From assembly GCA_932521025.1 (NCBI GenBank), contig OW051472.1, positions 2,480,001 through 2,544,000 of the forward strand: a stretch of 64,000 nucleotides of DNA, in the 5' to 3' direction. A program made the translations under genes and the position numbers. Below, piece after piece: positions 1-11,200 of the stretch. The stretch's first letter is position 1. Each line of letters opens with the position of its first letter. Under the pieces are notes generated by a model. That model saw nothing but the letters and a program-made list of their open reading frames with translations, did not search any database and was not told the DNA's origin. This DNA comes from Oscheius onirici (lineage: Eukaryota; Nematoda; Chromadorea; Rhabditida; Rhabditidae).

Positions 1-54
1 TCATTGACTATCTCTCCCTTATAGTCTAGCACGAGATTCGACTCTTCTTTTCCT

Positions 55-1501
55 CTAATCTTCCATGGCCGTCTTTTCCGTCCTACTGAACTGTGTCCCG
101 TCCAGCTCCGTCCGATTCCAGGCAGTATAGTCACTGACCGAGCTGCGACTTCTAGCCGTCAGATTCGAGTTCGTCCTGCTCATGGCCGTCTGGAGACCCA
201 TCGTCGGTTCGGGACTTCTCATCGGCTCCTCATCAAGGACGCGGAAGACGACATTGTCCTGATTTTCGCGTCGCCAGTCAAAGTCGTCGTAGACCATCGA
301 GATGATCCAGAGCGAGTGGCAGCAGATGGCTATGGCCAGAAGAGTGAAGAAGGTCACGAGGACGACCATCAAGCCGAGGCGGACCATCTGGTCGTAGCTC
401 TGCTTGTCAAAGGCCTCGGAAGTCGGGGCACCGCTGAGGAGGGGATTCTTCACGCCGGTCAAGATCATGCCGAACGAGTCTGAAAGTGGTATATTTTGTG
501 TTTCTTGGTTTTTATAAGTTGGTCGCGGTCAAAAAGAGTCGCTTTCATCAGCTCAAACTCTAACTCTTGTAAGAAAGTCTATGCTAATCAAACTTCTGTT
601 GTTTTCTGTCTGACCTGTCTGTTCTTCCTTCTTTCAAATTTCTTGAGTTTCAGCAGTTTGTCTTACTTGCGGAGGCTGGGATGCTCAGATTTTTATTTAA
701 TTTGATGAATCAAATCTAGAACACCTTCTTACCCATTTTGCATGTCATGGAACTTTTTCCTGTTTCAAGATTCTGTTATAGTTTTTGGAGACTACAGTGT
801 GCTTGATTTTTCAGCTACTTTCATATGGAAACCATTAGACTCTCTGGGAGAGAAATTGGAAAACTACCAGTTCTATCTTCTTCTACTGAGTTTGAAGACA
901 ACAAAAATGCCGAACAACATTTCCTCAAAAGGTAACAGACTGGGGGAAAAATTTCAATTCGGCGTATTGTAAAACATTTCTCCATTTTTCTTCGTACTTA
1001 GAAAAAATACAAACCTCTGTATCCGATGGCGTACGTGTTGACGATACAAAAATCCTTGCCGACCTGTTCCATTTTCCAGTCGTCTCTATCACATTTGTCC
1101 GGATCACAGGGCTGCAATAGTGTGTATCCGTACCTCGTAGTCGCTGTCCCGTTGGTCGTCAGATTCCGCTCAAAATTAGCCAAGAAGGTCCGATTCCGTG
1201 AAAGATTGCTCATGACGAACTCGACACTCGTGACTCCAATCTGCGAATAGTCGTCCTCTTCGTCAAAGATCCGAAGACGTCCTCTCTGCGGCAGCCAGCA
1301 TCTGGCGTAGCGGAAGAAGGCCCTCGTGACGGCCGAATCCAAGTCGACGACGTAGACATCGGCAAGAGGACGGGAGCTCAGACGACCGTACTCGGAACAT
1401 CTCGTCTGATAGGAGGCTACGGGAAGACGGGTCGAGTAGACTACCGACGCCAGAAGAGCGACGAGCAGCAGCAGCAGTCGGCTAGAGTCGTGGCGGGACA
1501 T
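55..1501 (-). CDS. Single-pass type I membrane protein, unknown family (2 exons)
   Basis: Exons 1501-1015 and 479-55 join in frame (phase 1; donor GTTTGT, acceptor CTTTCAG) to give 303 residues ending in TAG. The protein starts with MSRHDSSRLLLLLVALLASV, a clear signal peptide. About 170 extracellular residues follow, with four N-glycosylation sequons (NLS, NRT, NLT, NGT) and several cysteines (for example CDPDKCDRDDW). A strongly hydrophobic segment at about residues 197-222 (LGLMVVLVTFFTLLAIAICC) spans the membrane. The roughly 80-residue cytoplasmic tail is rich in Ser, Thr, Arg and acidic residues. An intron of 535 bases (480-1014) separates the exons. The minus strand carries TATAAAA 30 bases upstream of the ATG (1537-1531), a plausible core promoter. 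I do not recognise the family; a cell-surface role is inferred only from topology. The gene model is well supported by signal peptide, frame continuity and splice sites. Confidence 0.8.
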
Positions 1502-1530
1502 TGAGTGCCTTTTTATTCTTTTTGGAGAGT

Positions 1531-1537
1531 TTTTATA
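1531..1537 (-). promoter_or_regulatory. Candidate TATA box of the membrane-protein gene
   Basis: TATAAAA on the minus strand lies 30 bases upstream of the ATG at 1501. This spacing implies a very short 5' UTR. It is assigned from sequence and position only. Confidence 0.4.
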
Positions 1538-1562
1538 AACAAAGATTGGAACTTTTAGAAGA

Positions 1563-2766
1563 GGTAATAATTGGAATTTTGGAAATAAAAGAAACGAGTG
1601 TTTCTGATTATTATTATTTTTTGGGAGTAATTAGCTTTTTCTGTAGTTTTCCAGAAAGTAGTTTTTGGCACGGATATGTAGCCCTAGAAGAGTTGAGAAC
1701 AAAACATAGGCCCTTTTGATTTATTTGGTCGCCGGATAAGTGTTTTCCTTTTGCTCATAACTTTTTCCAGGTTTATCCAAATCGAGTGATCTTTGTTTTT
1801 AAATGTAGGACTAGCCGAGGCGGAATTAATAGGCTATATACGAGCCCTGGAAAGCTCACCTGAGTACAGTGATCGGTCAAAGTTTCGACCAAAACACTTT
1901 TTCGTCCATAACTCTTCAGGGTTGCATCCTACAAAACAATAATTACCGCCTCAGAAAGAAGGGTATTTTGATTTTTTGAAAAACGATTTTCGACTTTGGG
2001 AACACCCCTAAACTGAAAATGTCCGGATAGCGCAGTGGGTTTGGGAAATTCACTGGAGGAGGGACCAGGGTTCGAGTCCGCCGTAGGCAAATCTGTTTTT
2101 TTTTCAACTGTAGCATTCTACTGGACCAAGAATCATCCCTGTAAAATATCAGCTCGATTGGTTGCGTAATTTCGGTTGGGGAACTATTTTGAGTCCCAAA
2201 TTTCAGCATGTACCCCAACCACATGGTGATTTTTTTGAGCTCGAATTTGATTTTTTTGAGAAATGTTCCGAACCGTTGAAGCTGATATTTTGCAGGGGTA
2301 ATTCTTAGCCCAGTAGAATGCTACAATTAAAAAACAAAAAGATTTCCGCTCAGCGGACTCGAACTCTGGTCGCTCCAGCGTGAATTTTCCAAACCAACTT
2401 CGCCATCTCCAATATAGCCTATTAATTCGGCCTCGGCTATACCTACATTTAAAAAAAAGATCACTCGATTTGGATGAATCTGGAAAAAGTTATGAGCAAA
2501 AGAAAAACACCTATCTGGCGACCTAATAAAAGACAGCGTGTCTTTGTCGATTCCAATTCTCTTGATATCCAGTTGAAGCAAAAAACTGAAATTCGCTCCG
2601 TTATATGTTTTTTCTTCGAACCGTTACTAATCTTTAGTTTATTTCTATAAAAAAAATCTTTAGTGAACTGCTTTATCCATAAAAAAAAAAATCTTTAATG
2701 AACTGCTTTATTCATAGATAATCAGAAACACTCGTTTCTTTTATTTCCAAAAGTCCAATTATTACT
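1563..2766. repeat. Nested imperfect palindrome with mariner-like ends and tRNA-like arms
   Basis: The outer arms 1563-1610 and about 2718-2766 are inverted copies (word GAAACGAGTGTTTCTGAT and its complement). Inside, 1724-2526 is bounded by inverted ends starting TTWGGTCGCCRGATA, which resemble Tc1/mariner terminal repeats, with TA at both borders. Each inner arm holds a tRNA-like block with the B-box GGTTCGAGTCC or a close variant (plus strand 2069-2079; a decayed copy on the minus strand at about 2336-2410). A third copy of the left end lies at 43047-43345 and a fourth partial copy at about 3495-3690. There is no coding potential. Confidence 0.7.
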
Positions 2767-3089
2767 GCTTCGGCCAATGCCGAAGCAAAAAACCCACATT
2801 GTGCTACATAAGGTCTTCAATGAATGAACTGATTGTTTCACTAACTAAATAACTAAAGTCGAATGCGAAGATGTAACAATTCCCAGTTGACATCATTGCA
2901 GAAACGACTAGAAAACTAACACAAAGGATAATTTGGAATGTTTTTGTGTAAGTTCAGGTTTCATGCAAGGAACACATTGTGATGTCTTTACGAAATTATC
3001 ATAAAATGACGAAACATTTTAAATTTTTTTTTTCTGAAGGTTTGACATGTTCTCTTCGACCAGTTACTGACAAAATCTTTAATATTAAA

Positions 3090-3690
3090 GTGCAATGGTG
3101 TCTGTGGCTGACTCTTTATTTGTTTGTTTGTCCGTGGCCACGAAACTTTGGTGTATTGTTAAGAGTCGCCGCTGTTACCCAGAAGACCCGGGTTCGATTC
3201 CTCTCCTCGCCAAACTTTTTTGCTAAAATGTTTTGAGTAGGAAATGGAGTCAGGGTAACCGGTAGGGGATTATAACGGATTGGTTGATCTGTATAAGACC
3301 AGAAAGGGATTGGATGACCAGATAATAGGAAAATTCGTATCGGTTCTTTAGAAGGGGATGAGAATCCTGGGAAAAATGAAAAAGGTCCCATTGATTAGAG
3401 AAGAAAGAAGATGTGACAGGATCAGAAGGAATCGGTTGATTGGGGAAGGGATCAAAAGAGATCGGTTGACTGGGGAAAATAGAAAAAGCGATCGGACTTT
3501 GGGAGCACCCCTAAATTGAAAATGTCCGAATGGCGCAGTGGGTTTGGAAAATTCACGCTGGAGCGACCAGGGTTCGAGTCCGCCGTGAGCAAATCTTTTT
3601 TCAGGGAAACTTTGAACTCACCCTGTACTCAGGGGTTGGGGTATCCAGACCTCCTATGTAGCCTATTAATTCGGCCTCGAGCAAACTTAA
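3090..3690 (+). repeat. SINE-like repeat with tRNA-type boxes (family 3) joined to a family 2 fragment
   Basis: The segment starts with a GCAATGGTGTCTGTGG-type leader and a TTTGTTTGTTTG stretch. It continues into a tRNA-like block with the B-box GGGTTCGATTCC near 3190, then a body containing GATCGGTTGAYTGGGGAA units up to about 3497. From about 3495 it runs into the mariner/tRNA-like family 2 block, whose B-box GGTTCGAGTCC is at 3571-3581. Related copies lie at 3958-4450 and 53415-53850, both inverted. No protein-coding potential is seen. Confidence 0.65.
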
Positions 3691-3957
3691 ATTTTAAATA
3701 AAAGAAAACTTGTTTTGCATGTATGGTTCAGGAGATACGGGCTCCACCAAAAGACTTACCTCTCGCCCTAATAACAGATGGGAGAAAATACGACGAGCTT
3801 TAGCAATATTTTGGTTACAGCCCAGGACTATATAACACAACTGAAACAATTGACATTGAGAAAGATATCGTAAGCAAAGAGCCTTTTCGAAAAGATTGTA
3901 CAGTTGGAAAACAGACAGCGAGAAAACTTCGAATTCAAGAATAGTAGTGCTTCAAAA

Positions 3958-4450
3958 ATATCACCAGCCGGCTTCGCCGCCTGTCGGTGGCTTTCTTACT
4001 TGTGTTTTTTTCTTTACTTCTGATCCCCTCCCCAGTCAACCGATCCCTTTTTCTATTTTCCCCAGTCAACCGACCTCTTTTGATCCCTTCCCCAATCAAC
4101 CGATTCCTTCTGATCCTGTCACATCTTCTTTCTTCTCTAATCAATCGGACCTTTTTCATTTTTCCCAGGATTCTCATCCCCTTCTAAAGAACCGATACGA
4201 ATTTTCCTATTTTCTGGTCATCCGATCCCTTTCTGGTCTTATACAGATCAACCGATCCCTTGTTAATCCCCTAGCGGTGACTCTATTTCATACTCAAAAC
4301 AATTTAGCAAAAATATTTGGCGAGGAGAGGAATAGAACCCGGGTTGTCTGCGTGACAGTGGCGATTCTTAACAATACACCAAAATTTGAGCTCCCGGAGA
4401 AACAAACAAACAAAGGAACATCCAAACAGAGTCCACCATAGACAGAATTG
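3958..4450 (-). repeat. SINE-like repeat, family 3, inverted copy
   Basis: This is an inverted relative of 3090-3497. It begins with a short hairpin (GGCTTCGCCGCCTGTCGG), then AACCGATC/CCCCAGTCAACCGA units, then the tRNA-like block (GAACCCGGGTT near 4337), and ends in the AAACAAACAAACAAA leader. The 3090 and 3958 copies face each other across about 460 bases. Most of the segment is better explained as repeat than as gene. Confidence 0.65.
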
Positions 4451-4710
4451 CGCTTTAGATAGTTTCGATCACTCTCGTTGTGCATCCTCAGTTGGGTCGG
4501 AGATGTTACAACTTTCCGGCGATCAGTCTGATTTTAGTGATAGCCTAAGCATTTATAAAGGGTTATCACTCTCGCTGTGCATCTCACTTGGGCTGTAGAA
4601 GTCATTACTTTCCTTCCTAGTTACATTTGCATCGTAGTTGGATATTCGTTCCGCGCCGAAAGCGAAAAGGGGCGATTGTTCCGCGGAACAATAGTCCCCG
4701 CAGGTATCAG
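4450..4710 (+). repeat. Dispersed repeat, inverted copy of 62940-63240
   Basis: Two tandem sub-units each contain TCACTCTCGYTGTGCATC and a TAGTGATAGCCTAAGC-type word. They are followed by GCGATTGTTCCGCGGAAC. The same words occur in the opposite orientation inside the TSD-flanked element at 62663-63309, so this looks like a relative of that element without recognisable ends. Confidence 0.6.
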
Positions 4711-4843
4711 TTCTCAAAAAGTCACACTTTTCAGCAAAAATTGCTCTCAAAGATTATGCCACGTCTCTTTCCCTGCCCCCAGCCTGAATTCTGTTCCATT
4801 CACTCCGCACTTTGTTCAGCTGTCTCCCCTGGATTTGATCCAC

Positions 4844-4850
4844 TATAAAA
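4844..4850 (+). promoter_or_regulatory. TATA box of the secreted cysteine-rich protein gene
   Basis: TATAAAA lies 34 bases upstream of the ATG at 4884, with no acceptor between them. This suggests direct transcription start without trans-splicing. Confidence 0.55.
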
Positions 4851-4883
4851 CGCCTGAAATTAAGTGGGCGATCAGTTTCAAAC

Positions 4884-5229
4884 ATGTACCGTCTTTTAAT
4901 TCTATCCGTCCTCGTCGCAGTCTCTCTTCAGGCCAAGTGTCCCGATGGTTCTGCTTCTTCGCGTAAAAAGTTCCAAACAGCCATACGAATGAACTTTTCA
5001 GCCACGACGGCCGGTCTCTGTCCATCGGGATACTCCATCACCAAGGAGAAATTCTGTTGTCAGGCCGTCCTAGTCAAGCCATGCGTAGGTGCTCTTGGAC
5101 GTGAGTTTTTTTCACTTTTCTCATGTAAAAAGATTATTTTCAGCAGCTATTGGTGGACTGTGCCCCACCGGCTACTCGGAAAATGGTGGATTCTGTTGTG
5201 AAGCTACTGATGCTGGTGTTCTCTATTGA
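4884..5229 (+). CDS. Small secreted cysteine-rich protein, CC-domain-like (2 exons)
   Basis: Exons 4884-5100 and 5144-5229 are separated by a 43-base intron (GTGAGT...TTTTCAG) and join in phase 1. They encode 100 residues ending in TGA. Residues 1-17 (MYRLLILSVLVAVSLQA) form a signal peptide. The mature part carries two matching modules, LCPSGYSITKEKFCC and LCPTGYSENGGFCC, each with a CP.GY core and a terminal CC pair. This resembles the short disulfide-bonded CC domain known from nematode secreted proteins. The acceptor is CAG|CAG, so a one-residue alternative is possible. A TATA box sits at 4844-4850. An extracellular role (matrix, cuticle or defence) is plausible, but the sequence does not decide between these. 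Confidence 0.8.
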
Positions 5230-5964
5230 GGACATGTGCAAAGTCTTTTTTGTTTTGATGAATCGTCGTATTGTCATGAGAACTATGTATTTACTCTTCT
5301 TGTGCAAATTTCGCTGAATAGGGCTAGTTCACAGCTTCCAGAAAAGTAGAAAGACAGTCGAGAAATTTGATTGAAGAAATCGTTCATGTCTGAATTACTG
5401 GAAAATGTAAATAGTGACTGACTTTATAGAAATACTGAAACAGTAGAACTCGAAAAACCTGAATGGGAAAACTAGAAAATCTGTGTGTTTCAACTATTGG
5501 GTATAGCGAAGAGGAAAGAAGAGACCTGACATTTACGTCAAATAATTTTCCCCAGCTGTGAATTTGGATCTGTGGGAATGAAAGTCTTGAAGAACTGTCA
5601 ACAGGAAAATAGCAAAAAATATTGTAGGAAACCAGGAACAATCTCTACAATTTTTTCACGTTATAAAAAAGTCCGATTTTTGGTAAGTTTCAGCAGTATG
5701 TGATACAGTGGAGAGAGCTATGCTTCCAATTCGGATGTTAAAAAAAATGAGGAAGAAAAAGGTTCAAAGCTATTTTCCAGTACTTGTACAAACTGCCGAA
5801 ATTTTTGTTTTTGTTTGAAAGCGCACAGAACATTACAGTGTTTTGGCCATAACACATGTTTCACTCAAGCAATATATTGCTTTGACCCTAAAGAACTTTG
5901 TTTTAGTTCACCCAGTCTTGTTAGTTTTGTCGTAACCGAAGACTTTCACAATTTTGGGGCTCGA

Positions 5965-6395
5965 GAGCAGGATGGGCGAGTAGTAAAATCGGCCACGAGT
6001 ATATTCGAATCTTTTCACTAGTCACGAATATCGAGTAATCCAGTACTCGTATTCGAATACGAGTAGCGAATAATTTCTTTCAAATTTTTAAATATTTTGT
6101 GTCCGCTAAATCAACAAAGAAAAGAATATCTAAAAAGGGCAAACAACATTCAAAGTCCGTCCAAAAATGTTACCCTTCGGTGAAACAACAATCAATAATT
6201 ACTTTTGTGACTGCTCGTTTCTGAAACTCTAGTCGAATACCTAGTTTTCAAAAAACGAAACAAATACGAAAAAAAAAACGCGAGTACTCGAATACTCCTT
6301 GCTCGAAAGAAGCCAGGAACTTTGAGCTCGGACAGTCTGATTGTCAATATCAATCGATTGAAAAAAAGCGAATATTTACTATCCTGCTCCTACAC
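5965..6395. mobile_element. Foldback hAT-like MITE filled with CGAGTA/TACTCG words
   Basis: The left end GCAGGATGGGCGAGTAGTAA and the right end, which reads GCAGGATAGTAAATATTC on the minus strand, are inverted relatives. Inside are many copies of CGAGTAC, TATTCGAAT and ATTCGAATACGAGTA. No clean 8-bp target duplication was found, so the borders are approximate. The terminus matches the GATGGGCG grammar of the elements at 20294 and 47919. Confidence 0.55.
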
Positions 6396-7647
6396 GAGCT
6401 ACTGACAAATTGGACGAAATATGGGGAAGAAACTAGCTCTTTTTGGTATTTTTCAGACAGAGAAGAGTTACAACAAAAAGTAATAATTAAATGGTTGAAA
6501 AACACAAGGAAAAATGCTATGAAATAAGAGAAGAAGGGGAGTGAAGTTGTGGAACTCGTATAATGCTTCTAGTCGAAAAAATATTGCAGAAGGTTGGTTG
6601 AAGTGATGAGACGGAGGAAGGAGTTTACTGAAATTTTTTTTTTGTAGAACAGGGGCACAAAAAAGGAATACTTAGTACTGCCTAGAACATCTCCCAGTAC
6701 ATGAACAAATGGTGAAACAAGCAAAAAATTTCGAATGCCAGCAAAATGTAAGGAGTTTTCAGTTCCTATGACTTTCATAGCGTTAGCCTTATTCGTATTC
6801 AGTTCTGAGAATAATTTTTTGTAAATACATTATTCAAAGGAAAAGTACCATATCGGAAATTTTCTGAGTATGTGAACATATCACGAAACAATGAAAATTT
6901 CTCGAATGAGATCAAGAAAGTTTTTTGACACTTCTAGTGTACTAGTGTCTTTACAGTAGTTTTTGTAGTAAATACACAAAAAAAGAAACGTTCACTAGGC
7001 ATAGACTGTCTTGGTATATGTAAAAATATCGCGAAACAATAATTCTTTTTCGAAGGAGAACGAAAAAAAAAAGAGATAAAATGTTGTCGTCTGCTTATGT
7101 AACTCGGCGTAGAGGTAAAGTAAAAAAAGCCATTGGACCATTGCAACTTCGCTGCTCTACAGAGCTATTGGCCCGCGACGGCTCTCTTTCGTCGAACCCC
7201 TACGTGACACGTTAGGGGTTACTCTTATGAGTTTTCGAGTGTTCGAAAATGTTTTTCTGTCTTTCATGTAGGGAGGGCAAGTAGTGTCGAAAGAAAAACG
7301 CTCCTGTAGTCAGTATAAGGTAAAACAAACAAAAAATATTGAGACCAGATTTTAGATGATTACAAAACTTTCAACAACGGTCTTTTTTCGAATTCTTGGT
7401 TGTTCAAAATGCTATTTTTCGTGTTTTAAGACGTTCACATATTGAAGTTTTTGCCTGGGATGCACTGCGCGAAACAGCTTGTTTTAAAAGAGATAACAGA
7501 AAAATGAATGAGTTTTGTTTCGTTTTTAGTAGAAAACAAAGTGATATGCAAAAATTCTTGTTTCCGAATGAGTAACATCTCGAATGGTATAGAATCGATT
7601 TCCCAGCCCCAGCACATTCGTTTTCCAACTCGAAAACTATGTTTTCT

Positions 7648-7830
7648 CGGGGCTGTCTCGCAGCGAAAACGTTCGATTTGAAAAGGTCACATTGCAAAAA
7701 TCTTGGCTGAGTATTAAATGTTTACACGTTATATGAATTTGGCTACATCACACAAACATTGGATACTCAGCCAAGATTTTTGCAAAGTAACCTTTTTCAA
7801 ATCGAACGTTTTCTCTGCGAGACAACCCCG
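7648..7830. repeat. Long hairpin (foldback) with about 68-bp arms
   Basis: Arms 7648-7714 and 7762-7830 are near-perfect inverted repeats. They contain GAAAACGTTCGATTTGAAAA and CTTGGCTGAGTATT on one side and their complements on the other. The loop is about 47 bases. The word CTGAGTATCC next to the loop recurs at 29518, 39115 and, decayed, at 39922. Confidence 0.7.
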
Positions 7831-8242
7831 TTTTCTCTCCGTTACCGATGTGAGTAAGTTACTCTTTCATAGTTTTTGTAACCCTGACCTCAGTTTTTTT
7901 CTATAATCTGGACAGAAATAGGGATACAGATGAAATGGAAATAGGAGGAGAAATAGGGACTCAAAAAATGGGAAAAAAGTGTTCAGCTAGACTTTCCCAT
8001 TGAATGTTTCACTGTCTCTATATATTGCCTACCGGAATATATTCAACGCTCAGCGTCTTATTTCCATCAGACTAATAAGAACTACTTTTTTTGAGATGAT
8101 TTTTAGCGTTTATTTTCAAAAAAAATTTCTATCAAACGAAAAGCGATCAATGACTTTTACAGACTCCAAATACGGATTTTCAGTAAATCACAATACTTTT
8201 AACAGCAAAATAACTTTTCAACAAAAAATTTCGAGAACTTTT

Positions 8243-11200
8243 TCATGTTTCGACACTTTCACAAGGAAAAAATCTGTGATATGGAGACAAAGGATATGGA
8301 CAAAATAAACGTACCAAGATCTCCCTCTCGGGCATGATGTAGCTGATGTCGTCCCATGGATGACGGTACAGACCCTGCTTCAATCGGCGTTGGTCGAGGT
8401 AGTGGCCTGAAAAAGGAGAGGTTACATCTTTCCGAGGAATTGTTTTTTTTTTTAAAGTGTAATTGGTTCGGGAAAACAGTACATAGAAGACTACACTTTA
8501 CTGGATCTTCCGTTCACAAAAATGTTTCATTGTCAAGTTACATCCGAGCGAAGCTAGAATTTAGCAATTGGTTTGGCAGCTTACAAACCAAAAAGTAACC
8601 AAAAACCCTAGCAGTGATTCCGGATTATGTCCAGTTTTATTTTCACGATTCGGAGAGGGAACCGTCTAAACAGTAGATCGAAATGGCAGAAAAGGATACT
8701 GCAAAGCCCAGTTTTGAGCCCTACAAATTGTGCTTGGATACTGTTAGACTACTACTACTTTTCACAACTCGTTTGTTTCGGGATCAGTGTTATAGGTCTT
8801 CTAGGATGGGATCATGATGTCTATTAAAATCAAGTTGCGTTTCAGTTTTTTCCTCATGTTTGCAAGTCGAACTCAGCAGTTAGATTTCGGACTGTGTTCC
8901 AAAAAGATCAAGCTTCCAAGGTTTCCTAACGCTGTTACGAAACTGTAGTAGTTTTCTTGGCATATTTTGTATCAACATCAGGATATAGTACCGAAGGCGG
9001 TTAGTGTTTCGGTTTCCATTTCAAATCTACACTTATGATGCTCCCCGCTATTTTGTTCATGTTTCACTGCGTTTGGTCTATTTGGAGTTGGCACGTCATC
9101 GGACTCAAATGTAAAAATGCTATTAAACGACTGAGAAAGCAATTTGGATCGGTACTGTTCGACAAAAAGAAAGTAATTTCTAGCTGGCCTCTCGAAAAAA
9201 AACTAACCAATGAATCCAAGACTTCTTCCCAGAACAAAAAGACCATTCAGGGCTCCGATCTCAATAGTTTCCTGTGCTTCAGCCGGAGTGAACATGCCCG
9301 ATCCGCGAAGAATATCCACAAAAATGACCCCGATAGCTCCGTCAACGTTCAAAATCAAGTTCGGCTTCTTGGCCGTCGTGATTTTTTCGACCTCCAAAGC
9401 GAAGTTGAGCAGCGGCGTCTCTTGCTTGAACTCATCCCTGTCCAGAGCAAATTTCTTCAAAATTTCGACTCTCTTGTCAGGATTGTTGATCTGTATTTGG
9501 TCTTTTTTGAAAAAAAAAAACTGGATAAAAACTTACGGATTTGACACGATGGCCGATTCCCATAATGTGTTTGCCCTGTTTTCTCATTTCATTGACGAAT
9601 TGCATCGGACTCCAGCCCTTGTCAACGGCTTCGGAAAATTGACGGGCTGCTCCGTCCAGAGCTCCTCCAAAACGGTCTCCCTGGAAATTTTAGTTCTTTT
9701 TCGACTCATTTTTTCGGGACTAAAATTTTTATACTTTTACTGTTGTTTTTGGTTATCTTACTCTCGAATACCCAAAATATTATACTTTCAGCAGCGTTCA
9801 ACACAACAAGCAGGACTTTTGACTATCTAATGAGTTTTTGTGAAACCAATAGTGTTGTTACGCGGTTCTCTGAAGATTTTTTGTTTCCTTGAAAACGGAA
9901 TTATGAATTTTTGTGAAGCATTTTTCAGATTTTCCAAAAGGAATAAACGATATCGAGTGCAAGGTTGTTTTCCTACATGTTTGCGCGCTTTTTTTGGATA
10001 CAGGATCGATCAAGCGTGACAGTTCACTAACGGTATTGAGTTTTTGACGAAACCAAAATTTGATGGTTGACTTTCAGTTTTTGTCTACTTGGAAAATCAG
10101 TAGATCGGCGAGACATGATTAGTCTCCTAGTTTTTCTTCTGCTATAAACTTTCCACGAAACTTTTTTGCACATTTTCGTAAATTTTGGTGTCATTGAGTC
10201 GAGTTGAGTACTAAACCAGAATGTGTGTTGACAAAGTTAAAAAAAGATGGGAAACGTACTCCTTGGATCGACCATCAAACTTTCTGATAACAGTTTACAC
10301 CTTTTTCTTTCTCTTCAAAATCAAGTAGCCGAGGGAGCAAATGTGTTACTTCGCTGGTTGCATCGATTGCCAATATTTCAGTTTTCCAAAAAGTCTTTTT
10401 TGAGACCGAAGTAAGGTGATCATAGACGGGTTACATGGTGCAAAACATCTGTGCTGCATAAATTTTTGCTTTTCTAAAACTTTCGAAAAAGAGCTAAATG
10501 CTATTTAGTAAATATCAGTGTTTCGCTCTGTAGGTAAAGCAAAAGAAAAGTTTATATATTGTTTTTTTTCTCCTCAAAGCACTAAAAAACGACTCACAAT
10601 GGTCAAAAGTCCCGAAACTAGAGAAGAAATGAGATCCTTTCCAGCTCTGGCACAGACAATGGTATTGTGGGCACCGGAAACGGCCGGTCCATGATCAGCC
10701 GTCAGCATCAGACAGATCTCGATGAACTTGTTACCGTAGGCTGGGAGGTTCTTCTGGAAAGTATATTGGTTTCATTGTTTGGGAATAACGGGACTCTGGA
10801 GGATTGTTTCTCTCCGAAATCTTGGTTTTCTCACAAAAAAAAATTAATAAAGTTTCGTTATGCAGATAAAGTAAAAGAAAGTCCTGTTATAACAGTTTGT
10901 TTCTTTTCCAATTTTTCCTTTTCCTAACAATCTGTAACTTATCTGGTAGTTTCAAGCGATAGTTTTAGCAAAAAAAATGTTTCGTTGAATAGGTAAAGCG
11001 AGAAAAAATTTGTTCGAGCCAATTTGTCTCCGATTAGGTATGTTTTGTCACGCCTAGAAGTTGTTTTCGTGTTTCACTCTCCAAATACATAAAAGGCTGT
11101 GAAGACTTTACAGTCAGAAGAAGTTCTTGAAAAAAAGTAACAACAAAAAGTAGCAGAAACTCTTATGTGAGAACTTACAGAGAACTCGAATCTTCACCTT

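Larger units (their letters stand above)
5230..8242. other. Region without a supported gene between the CC-like gene and ATP-citrate lyase
   Basis: No exon with family similarity is visible on either strand. It holds TGTTTC[A/G]C motifs (5857 plus; 6712, 7031 and 7469 minus), a foldback element at 5965-6395 and a hairpin at 7648-7830. On the minus strand near 8108-8113 an AATAAA could serve as the ATP-citrate lyase poly(A) signal. Confidence 0.5.

Noticed and set aside
2021-2090. Functional tRNA gene at the GGTTCGAGTCC box
   Set aside because: Same tRNA-like block recurs at 2336-2410, 3521-3590 and 43311-43345 inside mobile repeats, and no proper acceptor stem closes.
7404-7697. 97-residue ORF on the minus strand
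   Set aside because: It overlaps the 7648-7830 hairpin and has no family resemblance; the frame is explained by repeat sequence.
9210-9830. 206-residue ORF on the plus strand
   Set aside because: It is the antisense shadow of ATP-citrate lyase exons 19 and 20.
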